From positions 6,150,334-6,214,333 of the forward strand of contig NC_054708.1 in the NCBI RefSeq assembly GCF_016097555.1: DNA of 64,000 bases. The letters run 5' to 3'. Below the pieces are notes generated by a model. That model made no database searches, was not told where the DNA came from, and saw only the letters and a list, made by a program, of their open reading frames with translations. The position numbers and the translations under genes are program-made. Source of the DNA: Gigantopelta aegis. Taxonomy: Eukaryota > Mollusca > Gastropoda > Neomphalida > Peltospiridae. Shown piece after piece: positions 44,173 through 56,238 of the stretch (its first letter is position 1; each line of letters begins with the position of its first letter).

Positions 44173-45112
44173 TGTTTCAGACAGCATTAATAAATTTACT
44201 AGGTTGGGTTTTTTTAGACTAAGAACAGACATTATTTTGTTGATATGTTTTCAGCATTATATTAAAAATATAAAAATAATTGTTCAGTGGCTATATTAAT
44301 TTATTACTGCTGAAGTTAATCAAATGTGTAAATAGTTTTAAATGTCTATTTCTATCATAGGAAATGTCATTACCTTTATCTCCGTTCTTTCGGAATATCG
44401 GACATGGTATCTGTTCAGACCATAGCCAAATTTAATGAAATGAAATTGTAAAAGTGATATTTAGTAACTAGCATATTTTGTAAATTAACAGACTTTTATA
44501 AGTTACTCCTTTTTTGTTTTCATTTTACACATCAAATATTCATTCCTTGAATTTAACACACCGGTTCATTTCTAGACATGTAGTAAGTTTCCGTAAATTT
44601 CTAATTATGACACCACTATTTTATTTAAATTTATTTTATGCTTATTATTTTTATTATTTTTTTGGAATCGTAGATTAAGTTTAATTTATGTTTATTTTTA
44701 TTTCTCTGAATAAAATTGCTTCATTAGTAGTGCACTTTAAAGTGAAAATAATGTGCCACTTATCAAGAAATGTGGGATTTTGTTTTAAGTATGAACTTTT
44801 TTTGTAGATTTTGTCCTATTTTGTGTGTGATGAAGTCATTTGACCCAGAAAAATTATTTCATGTTTTTATTGTTTTTACTAATTATAAATATTGCGTACT
44901 TAGATACAACCCCTGGTATACATGCTACCGTAAACAGAACTTACCGTACAGTGCACGTGTCATGGCAATGTACGTGCTGTAGGCTGATAACGATCGTGAG
45001 GAAGATGGAACTGAATAAACTATGATAACTAAAATTAAATATTCCTCTAGTCTACATCTAGAATAATACTGCATGATGTTCATTCAATAGTTCATTCACT
45101 GAAATCTATCAT
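44173..45112. other. Non-coding interval
   Basis: AT-rich, with no supported gene. The open frames here show nothing recognisable. Confidence 0.4.
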
Positions 45113-45468
45113 CTCGTGGAGAGGCATTTATATAGGTGATGAGCCTGATTGCCGATCCACTTCATTTATTATCTCGTGGATAGGCATTTATATAGGTGAT
45201 AAGCCTAATTGCCGATCACTTCATTTATCATCTCGTGGAGAGGCATTTATATAGGTGATAAGCCTGATTGGCGATCACTTCATTTATCATCTCGTGGAGA
45301 GGCATTTATATAGGTGATAAGCCTGATTGCCGATCACTGCATTTATCATCTCGTGGAGAGGCATTTATATAGGTGATAAGCCTGATTGCCGATCCACTTC
45401 ATTTATTATCTCGTGGATAGGCATTTATATAGGTGATAAGCCTGATTGCCGATCCACTTCATTTATTG
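45113..45468 (+). repeat. 59-bp minisatellite, six copies
   Basis: Unit starts CTCGTGGAGAGGCATTTATA and contains AGGTGATAAGCCTGATTGCC. Copies begin at 45113, 45173, 45232, 45291, 45350 and 45410. Confidence 0.92.
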
Positions 45469-46404
45469 GAATAAATATTGTTTAAAATAATAATAATAAT
45501 AATAAATTAAAATTAAAATTAAAATTAAATAAATAAATATTGTGTACTTAGGACCATTTATTGCTGTGATTCTGAAATTGTGTGTTAAAGTTTTTTGTAT
45601 TTCTTCACTTTTTTCTTTTCCTTTTTTCCTTTTGTTTTTTTACTAATTATGCATGTATTCTGTTTTAAACATGACTACAGCTTTTAAACAATATTCATTA
45701 TTATATTCAATGCATTCGTCCATCTCGAATTTCACTGTGGGTTTGGGGTTGTTGGGGTTTGTTTGTTGTTGTTTTTTTGTTGTTGTTGGGTTGTTGTTGT
45801 TTGTTGTTGTTTTTTTCGGGGGGGGGGGTTCGGAGAGGGGGGGTAATGCAGCTGGATGCATTAAAATAAAGCAATAACTAGTTGGGGAAAAAAGAAAGAA
45901 AAAGGAAAACGAAAAAAAAGTGAAGCAATATAAATCTGAAAATCATTAACAGCCAATTTAGTGAGGAGGATACGGAAGAAGATTGCGCACTTTGTGATAG
46001 AATTGTGCTACTTTGTACGGCATCCCTTGAGTGTCTGCAGCGCCACCAAGTGATAAACCTTATTTGGCATAATGCCGATATTAAAATGTTTGACATAGTG
46101 TTTCTATCCTTTGCCGTTTAAATTGTCCAAATTGATTTATGATTATACTTAAATATACAACATTCATTATTGACTGGATTTAAGAAATGTTAGATAATAA
46201 TAATTTTTAAAATGCAGCACACAATGGGCAAAAATGTTTACAATTTGACTTTCGTTTACGGGTGTAATATCACATCATTCATAGTTTGATCTAAAAGGTC
46301 TTTCTAGAATTTAGACGACCAAAAAACAGTACACTTAGAGTTAGATATTTATTTTAGTTTTTGTTTTCATGTGCACAACAATTAATACACAATTCAACAA
46401 GTTT
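45469..46404. other. Non-coding, low-complexity interval
   Basis: Contains AAT/AAAT runs (45485-45540), a T/G-rich stretch with GTTGTT units (45740-45815) and a G run (45817-45845). No gene is supported. Confidence 0.5.
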
Positions 46405-46590
46405 AAAGTTTTGTTTTGTTTAACGACACCACTAGAGCACATTGATTTAATAATCATCGGCTATTATATGTAAAAAATTTGGTCATTATGACATAATAGT
46501 CTCAGAGAGGAAACCCGCTACATATTTCCATTAGTACCAAACCGACCGCGCATCAAGCGAACGCTTTACCACTGTGCTACGTCCCGTCCA
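46405..46590 (-). repeat. SINE-1 with head, internal part missing
   Basis: The reverse orientation keeps both the 3' end (TTTAACGACACCACTAGAGC) and the tRNA-like head (GCGCATCAAGCGAACGCTTT, then ACTGTGCTACGTCCCG). Confidence 0.82.
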
Positions 46591-46969
46591 AATTCAACAA
46601 GGTGCAAACTGGTCTGCATGTTTGATATATATCACACTTGACATATTTGTTTTAATCTCGCCTGACGGACAGAACAAGGGCCTTGGAGGAAGAGGGGCAT
46701 ACATAAAAATAAATAATGCAGGGCAATACCTAGTCTAAACTAAGTTGGGTGGTGGTACCAAAACAATAGGGACACAGTGATAGAGGGTGTATACATAATC
46801 ATGAGACACTTGAAGATAAACAACAACAAAGTTTTCTAGGTCCATAACTGACCGTCCCTCTCCCTTGCCCCTCCTACGTACATTTCTTCAATGATGAAAC
46901 AAGTGGTTAAGCTTCTGAATCTCATTATATCCTTGTAGGGGTGAGGCAGATTGGGATGAGTGTTGCTAG

Positions 46970-47690
46970 TTTCTTTTGTTTAATGACACCACTAGCGCAC
47001 ATTGATTTATTAATCATCGGCTATTGGATATCAAACATTTGGTAATTTTTACATATAGTTTTAGTGAAGAAAGAAAGAAATGTTTTATTTAACGACGCAC
47101 TCAACACATTTTATTTACGGTTATATGGCGTCAGACATATGGTTAAGGACCACACAGATTTTGAGAGGAAACCCACTGTCGCCACTACATGGGCTACTCT
47201 TTCCGATTAGCTGCAAGGGATCTTTTATTTGCGCTAAACACATGCAGGATAGCACAAACCATGGCCTTTGTTGAACCAATTATGGATCACTGGTCGGTGC
47301 AAGTGGTTTACACCTACCCATTGAGCCTTGCGGAGCACTCACTCAGGGTTTGGAGTCGGTATCTGGATTAAAAATCCCATGCCTCGACTGGGATCCGAAC
47401 CCAGTACCTACCAGCCTGTAGACCGATGGCCTAACCACGACGCCACCGAGACCGTTCTCTTAGAGAGGAAACCGCTACATTGTTCCATTAGTAGCGAGGG
47501 GTCTTTTATATGTACCATCCCGCAGACAGGTAGCACATACTACGGCCTTTTAGTATACCAGTCGTTGTGCACTGGCTGAAATAGTCCAAAGCCCCACCAC
47601 CCCCCCCCCCCCACCCCCTCAAAGGAAATGGATCTCAAACCGACCGCGGATGAAGAGAGCGCTTTACCACTGGGCTACGTCCAACCTGCA
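46970..47690 (-). repeat. SINE-1 split by SINE-2
   Basis: SINE-1 3' part at 46970-47076 and its remaining part at 47456-47690, with head (GAGCGCTTTACCACTGGGCT), are separated by a different SINE at 47077-47455. A C-rich run lies at 47598-47620. Confidence 0.78.
47077..47455 (-). repeat. tRNA-derived SINE-2, full length
   Basis: Read on minus: tRNA-like head with A-box GTGGTTAGGCCATCGG and B-box GGGTTCGGATCCC at about 47390-47450; body with GCTACTCTTTCCGATTAG (plus strand); and a TTTCTTTCTTT tail on the minus strand at 47077-47095. Inserted into SINE-1. Confidence 0.82.
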
Positions 47691-47806
47691 CTGTTTAAAC
47701 TGTCATGCCACCATCTAAATACAGTCAACTTATAAAACAAAATATCATATAACTAGTGTTTGTTTGTTACTAAATCACTTTCCACCATAATCCTGTACAT
47801 ATACTC

Positions 47807-48123
47807 AGTGCTCGAGATTAAAAATTTGGGGCAGTATCCCAGTTGGATACTAACATTTCAAAATCTGGTATCCCACCTGAGAATTTAGTATCCCGCTTAA
47901 ATGATATTCATAAATAACATCCTAACAAACTTGGACGACACTGTTACATAACTTCACCGGTAAATGACGATTTTCATTGTTTTATCGAAACATAAAATGC
48001 AGGATTTAAAAAATCAACAACATTATATGGTATCCCGGTGGGATACTGGGTTAGTGAAGTCTGGTATCCAAAATTAAATTCTGGTATCCCCGGGATATTG
48101 GGATACCGTTAATCTCGAACTCT
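47807..48123. repeat. Palindromic MITE with GGTATCCC repeats
   Basis: The ends AGTGCTCGAGATTAA and, inverted, AGAGTTCGAGATTAA bound about 317 bp. TATCCC or its complement GGGATA occurs about ten times inside, allowing much self-pairing. No coding capacity. Confidence 0.7.
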
Positions 48124-48344
48124 GATACTGTATATATTTATTATGTTGTACATTCTATTATTCTGATATATTAAAGTTGCAAAACTGTAAAGCAATAAAT
48201 AACTTGACTTTAATTTGTAATTGTCTGTTATGTAAAGTAATGCTTGTTGAGTTGACCACATGGATCCAAATTCTGACATCACCAAAAAGTGATTCCACTT
48301 AACCAACCATACAACCTTTACCTGACAGACAGACAATAAGGTAA

Positions 48345-48550
48345 GTCATCACAACTGGTCAAAAGCCGTGGTGTGTGCGTTCCTGTCTGTGGGAAAGTGC
48401 ACATGAAAGTTTCCTTTTTGCATTAGGAAAATGTGGCGGGTTTTCTCTGATGACTACGCATCAGAATTGCCAAAAGTTTGACATACAATAGCCAACGATT
48501 AATTAATCAATGTTCTCTCGTGATGTCGTTAAACAAAAACAAACTTTATT
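48345..48550 (+). repeat. SINE-1 copy, diverged
   Basis: Contains AAAGCCGTGGTGTGTGCG, the GTGGCGGGTTTTCTCTGA block, and a diverged ATCAATGTTCTCTCGTGATG tail. Confidence 0.75.
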
Positions 48551-49072
48551 TCTCATGGGTTTCGTGGGTTGAAAGTCGACCCCGCTCAAGCAGATTTTCT
48601 TCTTCTTCTTTTTTCTACAAGGCTTGTTCGCCACATTCTCTCCCCCCCCCCCCCCCCCCCCACCATCACAATTTCTGCACACGAACCTGTATACACGCAG
48701 TTTTAATCTGTAAAGAATGAATTGTAATTTAACAGATTGTATTAATTTATCTACATATTTTTAGAAATGGATTTGAAGTGAATTTGGTTTAAAGATACTG
48801 GATGGTATCAGAATGTTATGTCGTCGACAACTATTGAAAGCAACATTATACTATGTATCTAGACACCCCGATTCTATGGAGGGGGTGGGTTGTGGGGGTG
48901 GGTTGAAACTCCAGATTATTGAACGAAGACGCAAAGAAATGATTTAAAAACAACACAGTCGATATACAGCATGTATTCCAAAACAGATTTTAAAACAATT
49001 CTAAAACACATGCTTAGTTGCAATATCACTGAACAAGCATATCAATTTTTCTTTATCAAAAACCAAATGTCA
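48551..49072. other. Non-coding interval
   Basis: A C run at 48643-48662 and no supported gene. It lies beyond the probable polyadenylation site of the minus-strand gene at 49212. Confidence 0.4.
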
Positions 49073-49078
49073 TTTATT
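49073..49078 (-). terminator. Polyadenylation signal of secreted-protein gene
   Basis: AATAAA on the minus strand, about 135 bases after the stop codon at 49212-49214. Confidence 0.55.
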
Positions 49079-49211
49079 ACAATATTATGTTCAAACGATT
49101 TGATTCTGTAGATGGCAGTTTGTTGTTTGAAAATCGGGCACTACTTTAAAAAGGTAATTACTAAGAATCAATTAAATTATAAAACGTTATCGTCCTTGTT
49201 CGATTAGGTGT

Positions 49212-52200
49212 TCAGCCGACAACTCCAAAGTCCTGTGGCACGCCGTAGTTAACTTGGTATCTTTCAGTTTGTGGTAGGAAGACGAACCTTCGCACCAGGT
49301 GGTAGTAAGGCCTGGCGTTACAGCGAATCTCGATCTGAGGGTAACCACGGTTACAAGAGCCGCACAGCGTGGCAGTGTACCCGTAGCCGTTATTGATGTA
49401 CCCGACGTAATCGACCGAGCGGACGGTCGTCACCGGAACCACCCGAACGAAGGGCAGCGCCATGAACGCCGTCTTGGCCGTGGTGTAGGTGCCTCGCTTG
49501 TAGAAGTCGTGCACCACGCAGCTGTAGTCGTTTCGCTGCTGGTACATGACTTGCGTGCGGAAGACGGCGCTCTGGCCGCAGTTGCTCGCCATGTGGTAGC
49601 GTCCCGGCGTGAACGACTGGATGAACGACTGGAGGCGGGTCGCGCTGTAGGCGTAGTTGCTGTATCCGCTCGCGTAGCCGGCGTTACCGCCGCCGTAGCC
49701 TCCCAGCCAGGGCAGAAGACGGGAACCGCCGAGGTAAGGGACCTGGTACTGGTTGAAGCCGTTCATTCCAAACGGTGAAAAGCCCAGACTTCGTTTTTGG
49801 CGCTGAGGGGCAGATTCTTCCTCTGAAACAAATCATCAAGTAATTAGTGCTTTCATTAATTCATTTATACTTATCGCTGTGCTTATATCCTATTTAGGTT
49901 CAAGGACGTTGTCCTGGGCACACATCTCAGCTAGCTGTGTTATCTGTCCTGGGCACACATCTCAGCTAGCTGTGTTATCTGTCCTGGGCACACATCTCAG
50001 CTAGCTGTGTTATCTGTCCTGGGCACACATCTCAGCTATCTGTGTTATCTGTCCTGGGCACACATCTCAGCTATCTGGGCTGTCTGTCCAGGGGCCTAAT
50101 TCACAAAGCTCTCTTAGGCTCTGCTAGACAACAAAGCATCCTCTTTGCAAGTCTTTTTGCTTTGCACTGCGATATCGCAAAGTTGCGAGAGTTTAGTGAA
50201 TGAGGCCCAGGACAGTAGGTTAGTGGTTAGTTGTGTTTAGTGCTGCTTGGTATATGTAATTATGGATAGGGTGGGGGGAGGGGGGACGGGGTTGTATTGT
50301 GGAGGAAGAAAACTTCATGGTGCTAAAATGTGCGCTGGAAAAAAACGTTCCACATTAACAACTGAAGTTATTATATAAATATATTGATAATAAAAGCAGT
50401 CATTTACGAGAGTATTTAAAATCGATCATCTGCAATAAACAGTTATAAATGCGAGTAAGTTGGCAATAGATCTTTCACTTGAACGTTTTAACAACCGTAC
50501 AGACCAAATTTATTTTAGTACAAACACAGACGAGAATAAAAAAAATAAAGATTTTTTAAAATTATTTCTGAAAACGAGGACGTCCACGGGCGTCTCTGGC
50601 GAGATATCGTGACGGTAGAGGCTTTACGTGGAGCTGATGATACCTGTTTGTCCTCCAAGAGTCAGGTATGTGAGTTTTTCACGCATCTCCCATTATGACA
50701 GTGATTCATGAGTGCATGTCATCACGGCTGTACGTATTCTAATGAGCTAGTTTTTATTTAGAAAACCAGTATGTGTATTGTGTGGCAGTCCTCTGGCGCT
50801 GCAATAGGGATGAAATCTCCAGTAAATGATCTCATGGTGAGTGGCTGTCCTCCTATAGATATGGCACTAGATAGAGAATCATCGAATCCACCACTATTTT
50901 ACCAAATTCCCGTTTTACTCTGCATTGTGCGGAGATACGGCCCTGGCCATGTATTGCGGTTTTGTCTTTCATATGTGTACATTGTGCGGAGATACGGCCC
51001 TGGCCATATATTGCGGTTTTGTCTTTCATATGTGTACGTTTTAAAGGAACTCAACTTCAAGTAGCGACAAGATACATTGACAGACCACGGTCCTCGGTAT
51101 TTCATGTCTATTAATAATACATTTGCTATGGACCACTGTACCGTCAGAAACATATACAACCAAATCACTAATCAGCCTAATATACAATACTATGGTAATT
51201 ATTGGGGGGAGGGCTTTTAAAATGTCTACACTACAAACTGTTAAGAACGCATCGACATGGTGTAACATGGACGCGCATGCAAACAGGGCCCATATGTATT
51301 AATCAATTTAAGTCACTTGACGATATTCGCAGTTTTTTGCATTCTGACTTCCTTGATAAATACGGTCCCACAATCATAAATCAGAATGCAAAAATACTAA
51401 TATCCTCGAGAGGTGTAAATGTGTTATACACAGATGACAAATCAACCCAAGGTTATAGCTTTATCTGGATTATTCAAATGTAAGGGGTTCCTGAACAGAA
51501 ATACGCATAACACGCCTCAGAAATGTTTATAGAAATTCTAATATATATTTTTTTTTGTCTTTAAAAATATGCTTTACATAAATTTAATGGGACTAAGAGG
51601 CCTATAAATCGTAAAGTGTCGTTTAAGCCGAGTTACTATTTAAAACACGTATCATCAGTTCATTACACAAGCAACGATTAAAATGTCTGGGCCGAGTTCT
51701 TAAAAGCCTAATTAAACTAAACCTGGGTTAGTCTAATATTTTCCTTTGTTATCATGTTTGCACAAATACAAAACAAACGTTAGATTTTATCATGTATGGA
51801 TATTTTGTATTGTTCTGAATCAAGTTTCAGCATTATCTTTTCAATTAGTATTAATATTGATTCAGTTCTTGGTTTTGAGAATTTCTGTTAACCACTAGTT
51901 AAGCAAACCAGCGTTTGAACAACTGGTCCCTGGTCCGGGTTTTGCATAAAATATCAGCATATAATATTGTTACCAAAACTAGAACTAGCACATTTGATAT
52001 GCTAATAGTTATCATTTAAGCAATGGTGTGCAATTTGACGGTTAAAACAAGAATGTAAAAGCCAAACATCTAATAACTGTTTTTATTATTCCTAGAGCAA
52101 TGACAATGTCAGGATCGGGGCCCTGAATCACTGCCTTACAATATGGTAATTTGGTTTTAATTACATCAGTTTCAAATCTAATATATAACATGACATCGCA

Positions 52201-52792
52201 GCATCGATTAACATCTACTAACCACATGTATAACTTAACTAGGTTTAATGTGTCTAATATCATAACAAGTTCCCTTTTTGCTGTCCCAGAAAAGTATTGG
52301 TAAAGTTACGCTTAGGGATCCCTAATCCATTGCCTTACAAAATATGACAAGCTTTATCTTGCCAGTTACCAAATAGATACCAGTTCCTCTAATATCAAAA
52401 CAAATTCCTTTTTTCGCTGTCCCGGAAATTCGTCTGTAAAGTTACGCTTGGGGATCTCTAATCCATTGCCTTACAAAATATAACGAGCTTTATCTGGTCA
52501 ATTACCAAATAGATGCAGATGCCAACAGCTATATAGTGATTGCAGAATAGAGTGCGTTGCGCTTGTACTCACCCTTCTTCTTATTATCAACTTCCATCAT
52601 CGCTGCCGCGGGATTGTCCATTTCCTCTTCCATGTCCTTGACGAGGTCCAGGATGGAATCCATGGTGAAACACTTGTCCATGTCCTCTCCGCTGTCATCC
52701 TTTTCCTTCGAATCTTCGCCATCGCAGCGGGCCACACCGCTCATCAACAGTAAGCCAAGGGCGACAATCCCAGCGATGCGTAGAAGCTCCAT
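49212..52792 (-). CDS. Secreted protein with acidic propeptide, unknown family
   Basis: Two exons, 52573-52792 and 49212-49822, joined by a phase-1 intron with GT-AG ends, give 276 residues. Residues 1-23 form a signal peptide (MELLRIAGIVALGLLLMSGV). An acidic, Lys/Glu/Asp-rich segment with one Cys follows. Then a furin-like site RQKRS lies at about residue 83, and a Gly/Tyr/Arg-rich mature part begins after it. That part has five Cys, including CGSC and SNCG, and many Tyr and Arg. A coding exon on the same strand at 61586-62121 is a paralogue (shared YK-GT, ALPF/VLPL, LC-CN blocks). I do not recognise the family. Secretion and cleavage are inferred, and a shell, mucus or reproductive role is possible but unproven. 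Start: the first Met, in a short 5' UTR 47 bp after a TATA box. Confidence 0.85.
49911..50090 (+). repeat. 35-bp minisatellite, five copies
   Basis: Unit GTCCTGGGCACACATCTCAG plus CTAGCTGTGTTATCT, starting at 49911, 49946, 49981, 50016 and 50051. It lies in the intron of the secreted-protein gene. Confidence 0.92.
50091..50208. repeat. Palindromic GGGGCC MITE, copy 2
   Basis: Inverted copy of 39036-39144, with ends GGGGCCTAATTCACAAAG and TTAGTGAATGAGGCCC. Confidence 0.7.
50695..51040 (+). repeat. Dispersed repeat R, copy 1, with 57-bp duplication
   Basis: Shares GTGATTCATGAGTGCATGTC and then CATTGTGCGGAGATACGG with 58573-58860. Within it a 57-bp unit (TTGTGCGGAGATACGGCCCT) is tandemly doubled at about 50924 and 50981. 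Confidence 0.7.
51041..52252. other. Intron interval of the secreted-protein gene
   Basis: No gene recognised. A 93-codon plus-strand frame at 51202-51483 has no family features that I recognise and looks like chance. Confidence 0.45.
52253..52522 (+). repeat. 135-bp tandem duplication
   Basis: Units start TCTAATATCA at 52253 and 52388 and share CTGTCCC, AAAGTTACGCTT and CTAATCCATTGCCTTAC. The pair ends 50 bp before the donor site of exon 1 on the minus strand. Confidence 0.82.
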
Positions 52793-52838
52793 CTGGCTGC
52801 GAGGGCGAGTTGTCTTCCAAGAGACCAGAGCAGAGCAC

Positions 52839-52845
52839 ATTTATA
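52839..52845 (-). promoter_or_regulatory. TATA box of secreted-protein gene
   Basis: TATAAAT on the minus strand, 47 bp upstream of the start codon, predicting a 5' UTR of about 20 bases. Confidence 0.7.
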
Positions 52846-53269
52846 CCCGAGTCGCCTCTTACCCGGTAAGGGCGGCAAACACTGAAAGGTCACCTTTAAT
52901 TGTCGGTTGAATCTGTGTTTGCAGGTGTCGGGTACACTGCGTCGTTGGAAATACGTCATTACTGACATACAGCCGATCCATGTTTATCGGACACACTAAT
53001 AAGTCTAGGAAACGAAAAGAAAGTTCGTTTAACGGATCTCAGATAATATTTCACAACTAGGTTGTTTTGGTGTCAAACACATATAGTTATTTCGACACTT
53101 GGTTTGGAAAATGCGAGGGACGAGACCCGCTGCCTGCATAATCATAGACTTTTGTTACAAAAAGGCAACGATGGATCTATTAAATGCGTTTACCCATATA
53201 CAGGCCAGCACTTACAACATCCTTTCATGCACAAGTTGTCAGACATTCGACGTGATGGACAAAACCAGA

Positions 53270-53345
53270 GTCGACCAGGGCGATCCTACGACTTGTCTTA
53301 CAGCAAATGAACACTCAACCCACTAAGCTACACCTGCCCAGCGAT
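53270..53345 (-). repeat. tRNA-like SINE head fragment
   Basis: The minus strand reads GGTGTAGCTTAGTGGGTTGAG (A-box-like), then a B-box-like AGGATCGCC. No folded tRNA can be supported. Confidence 0.45.
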
Positions 53346-53390
53346 ACGGCATTGTGTCAGTAGGCCTACATTTCTGTGACAGACAGACGA

Positions 53391-53392
53391 AT

Positions 53393-53422
<30 letters not shown>
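53391..53422. repeat. Poly-G run
   Basis: About 31 consecutive G, a possible quadruplex former or assembly-prone site. Confidence 0.9.
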
Positions 53423-53424
<2 letters not shown>

Positions 53425-54810
53425 AGAGAGAGACAGTTTAACAGTAGCCAGAAAAGTATCATAATATACAGATATGCTAATTCGATATAACAGTAGGTCG
53501 TATGTCACCGAGCAAATGGAAACAGTAATACTACCAGAATTTATTATCATCGGGAATTGCATGTGTAATTTGCTAGGTTCAGACTACCAACTGCCAGCAG
53601 AAAATTGGCCAACTCGACAATTGCGTTGTAATTTCCCCAACTTCCGACTTACGACGGATGCGCTCATATTAACAACTAATGGGTTATACGACAAGAATCG
53701 AGTTGTAAGAGCGCACGGATTAGCAACAGGACAGTCGTAGAAGCTGGCAGTTGATAGTCTGAGCCTAGAATTACAGACAGTCGGACGGACAGACTGGTGA
53801 ACGAGCAGGCAGACAAACAGCGGGTAAATTGTTCAGTGAACATATATAAGGATAAATTCTTACGTGGACTAATATACTGTCGGTCATACAGCAATGACTG
53901 ACATGTGTTTCGGTTCAGTATGAGCATGTCGTCTGATATAAATACATAAATAAAACCAAGTCTCCGTTTTAAAAACATCCACTTTAAACATAAATTTAAA
54001 TAACATAACAAAGTTTAAAAGAACACAAAACTCGACGGTTCGTCTATATATTACATCTTCAAGAGTACGAGGGAAGCAGACAACACATAGGTATAAAAAG
54101 GTGTAATGCAATAAGTGCGCTTAGCTAAAGAAAAATACATAAATACACAAACAAGAAGAAAAAATCTTATTCAATTTAATTATTACACCAAAAGTGTAAG
54201 AACAAGCTAAAGAGTAGCGAATATTTTGTTTAAACATTTATTTATACGTCAAATCGTTTTAATTATGAGAAATCGTCTACAAATGGCTACCAATTACTGC
54301 AGTGTGACCTGACGGCCAATATTTGACAGGTGGGCGCAAGCAGCGCTCTCTGTTTAACTGTACAATAAACGATTGCAGTGTAACAAACACGATGTTGAAT
54401 TATTCAATTACTTAATTAGATTTAGAAAGGTCGACATCCGACTAGGTCAGTTCCTACATGGTGTCTGGATAACTTTTAAGCGCGTGAACGCCTCTTTCAA
54501 AACAATAGTTTAAAGTACGCGAAAACGCCATTTTCAAAAGAAATATAATAATTTAAACAGCGCCATATTTGACATATTTAAAAAATAACAACCAAAGAGA
54601 TACATAACAATAAAACAAATTGTATTATTTATTGGGATGTTATGTATTCAATAATAAAAGTATAAATCAATCCACATAAGTGGCAGAATTTTTCTACTTC
54701 CTTTTTAAGCATAGCCCTACTTTATGGCTTGTCTAGTTTACAAAACATGATAAATATATTCATCATTGTAAATAAAGTTACTATACCTAGTACAGCAGTT
54801 AACAGCATTA
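53423..54810. other. Non-coding interval
   Basis: No supported gene. A short duplicated phrase (CAGACTACCAACTGCCAGC at 53579 and its inverted relative near 53735) is the only structure noticed. Confidence 0.4.
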
Positions 54811-54811
<1 letters not shown>

Positions 54812-54876
<65 letters not shown>

Positions 54877-54886
54877 GCACATAAGA
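54812..54886. repeat. (CA)n microsatellite
   Basis: About 30 CA units with a GCAC end. Confidence 0.95.
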
Positions 54887-56189
54887 CCAAACATCAAAAA
54901 TCAACCCCACCCCCCCCACCCCCTAAAAAAAAGCCCCACTTTATTAGCAAATAGTGTAGTACAATTTCACTCCCACCTATAGATTAGTAATAAAGTGACA
55001 AACTTGGGACCAATGTTATTTTTATGTAGGTACATTGCCACTATTTCATCAGTGGGATCGAACTAATTTGTGGTTAACTGAATCGGGGGCGAAACGTCTG
55101 GTACCCACATTAAGACTGGCTATCGTTCTGCATTACGCTTACTTTACTATTTGAGTATCACTTTTTGCAGCACAATCTAACAATGGTTTGTAAACATTTA
55201 CATTTTATACAGTTTAACTTACTTGAATAAAACAAGATCGGTAGGTATATTAATTAATTAATATTAATGTCATGAATGGGTCACAGATTACTGGTAGCCA
55301 AATAGTATTTAGTGAAATGTTGCACGTGAAAGCATACGAAAAGAACTTAAGAAGAGAATTGTTGATCCGTTTCTTTTGTGTTCGTATAATCGCAAGCGTT
55401 CTGTTATATGTTCAGGTTTTTACACACCGTGGCGAAGTTGCATGCATCGCCATAGAACCGATGTATGTCCCGTAGTGATTACTATATGATATTTTAAATA
55501 TCTTTAAAATGAATACTTAAACTACTTAACAAGTAAGACAAATTTCATACATGGCTTCAGTTTACTCGATTGTCAAAAACATTTTCATTGGTCGACTGTT
55601 GACAAATACAGCCATTAGACAAACGTGTTAGTAATAGTACGAAACAGTCGATAATACCAAGTTCAGGTTGCAATGGAGAATGCAGACTGATAAACTCTGT
55701 TTAATAAACTCGGGATTTAAAAATATAGAATTTTTTTAATATATTCAGAAATGGTTGCTTCAAAACAAAAAATAATGATAGCGAATTTGAAAAAAAAATC
55801 CGTATATTTGGCATTAATTCCGGAATTCCGGATATGGGTTAAAAATTCCGGATTTTTCGGAAAATTCCGGAAAGTTGGTCGCTCTGTAATAAAGATATTT
55901 GACACATTAAAACAAAAATTACGATGTGATCTCAGCTGAGTCAAAGAGAATTTAAATCTGGATGGAGCGGCATTAATGTGAGGAATGGTTAATTCAATAT
56001 TAAAGACAGACTTTTTTCTGTTTCCTTTATTCTTTCTTTTTTTCATAATATTTATTTCTGTTCATATTTAAATTGCACAAATATATTACTGTCGTAATAT
56101 GTATGTATTTTGGAGAAGGCCTAGTAAGTTCTGTAACTTGTGACTAATCCATTTGTTCTTTAAAAAGCAATAACATATATTTCAATCAG
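54887..56189. other. Non-coding interval
   Basis: No supported gene. A cluster of TTCCGGAA-like half-palindromes lies at 55818-55875. The end (56035-56170) is related to 63090-63210 (GAGAAGGCCTAGTAAGTT core). Confidence 0.45.
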
Positions 56190-56192
56190 TGT

Positions 56193-56238
56193 ATGTATGT
56201 ATGTATGTATGTATGTATGTATGTATGTATGTATGTAT
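56193..56238. repeat. (GTAT)n microsatellite
   Basis: About eleven GTAT units. Confidence 0.95.

Noticed and set aside
49299-49778. 159-codon plus-strand frame opposite the secreted-protein exon
   Set aside because: It is antisense to a well-supported exon, and the composition (Val/Ala/Arg-rich) is what the GC-rich third positions of the real gene would give.
51202-51483. 93-codon plus-strand frame in the intron of the secreted-protein gene
   Set aside because: No recognisable motif, no splice or promoter support, and no relative at the paralogue locus.
53099-53326. 75-codon frame upstream of the secreted-protein gene
   Set aside because: Overlaps a tRNA-like SINE fragment and shows no protein features.
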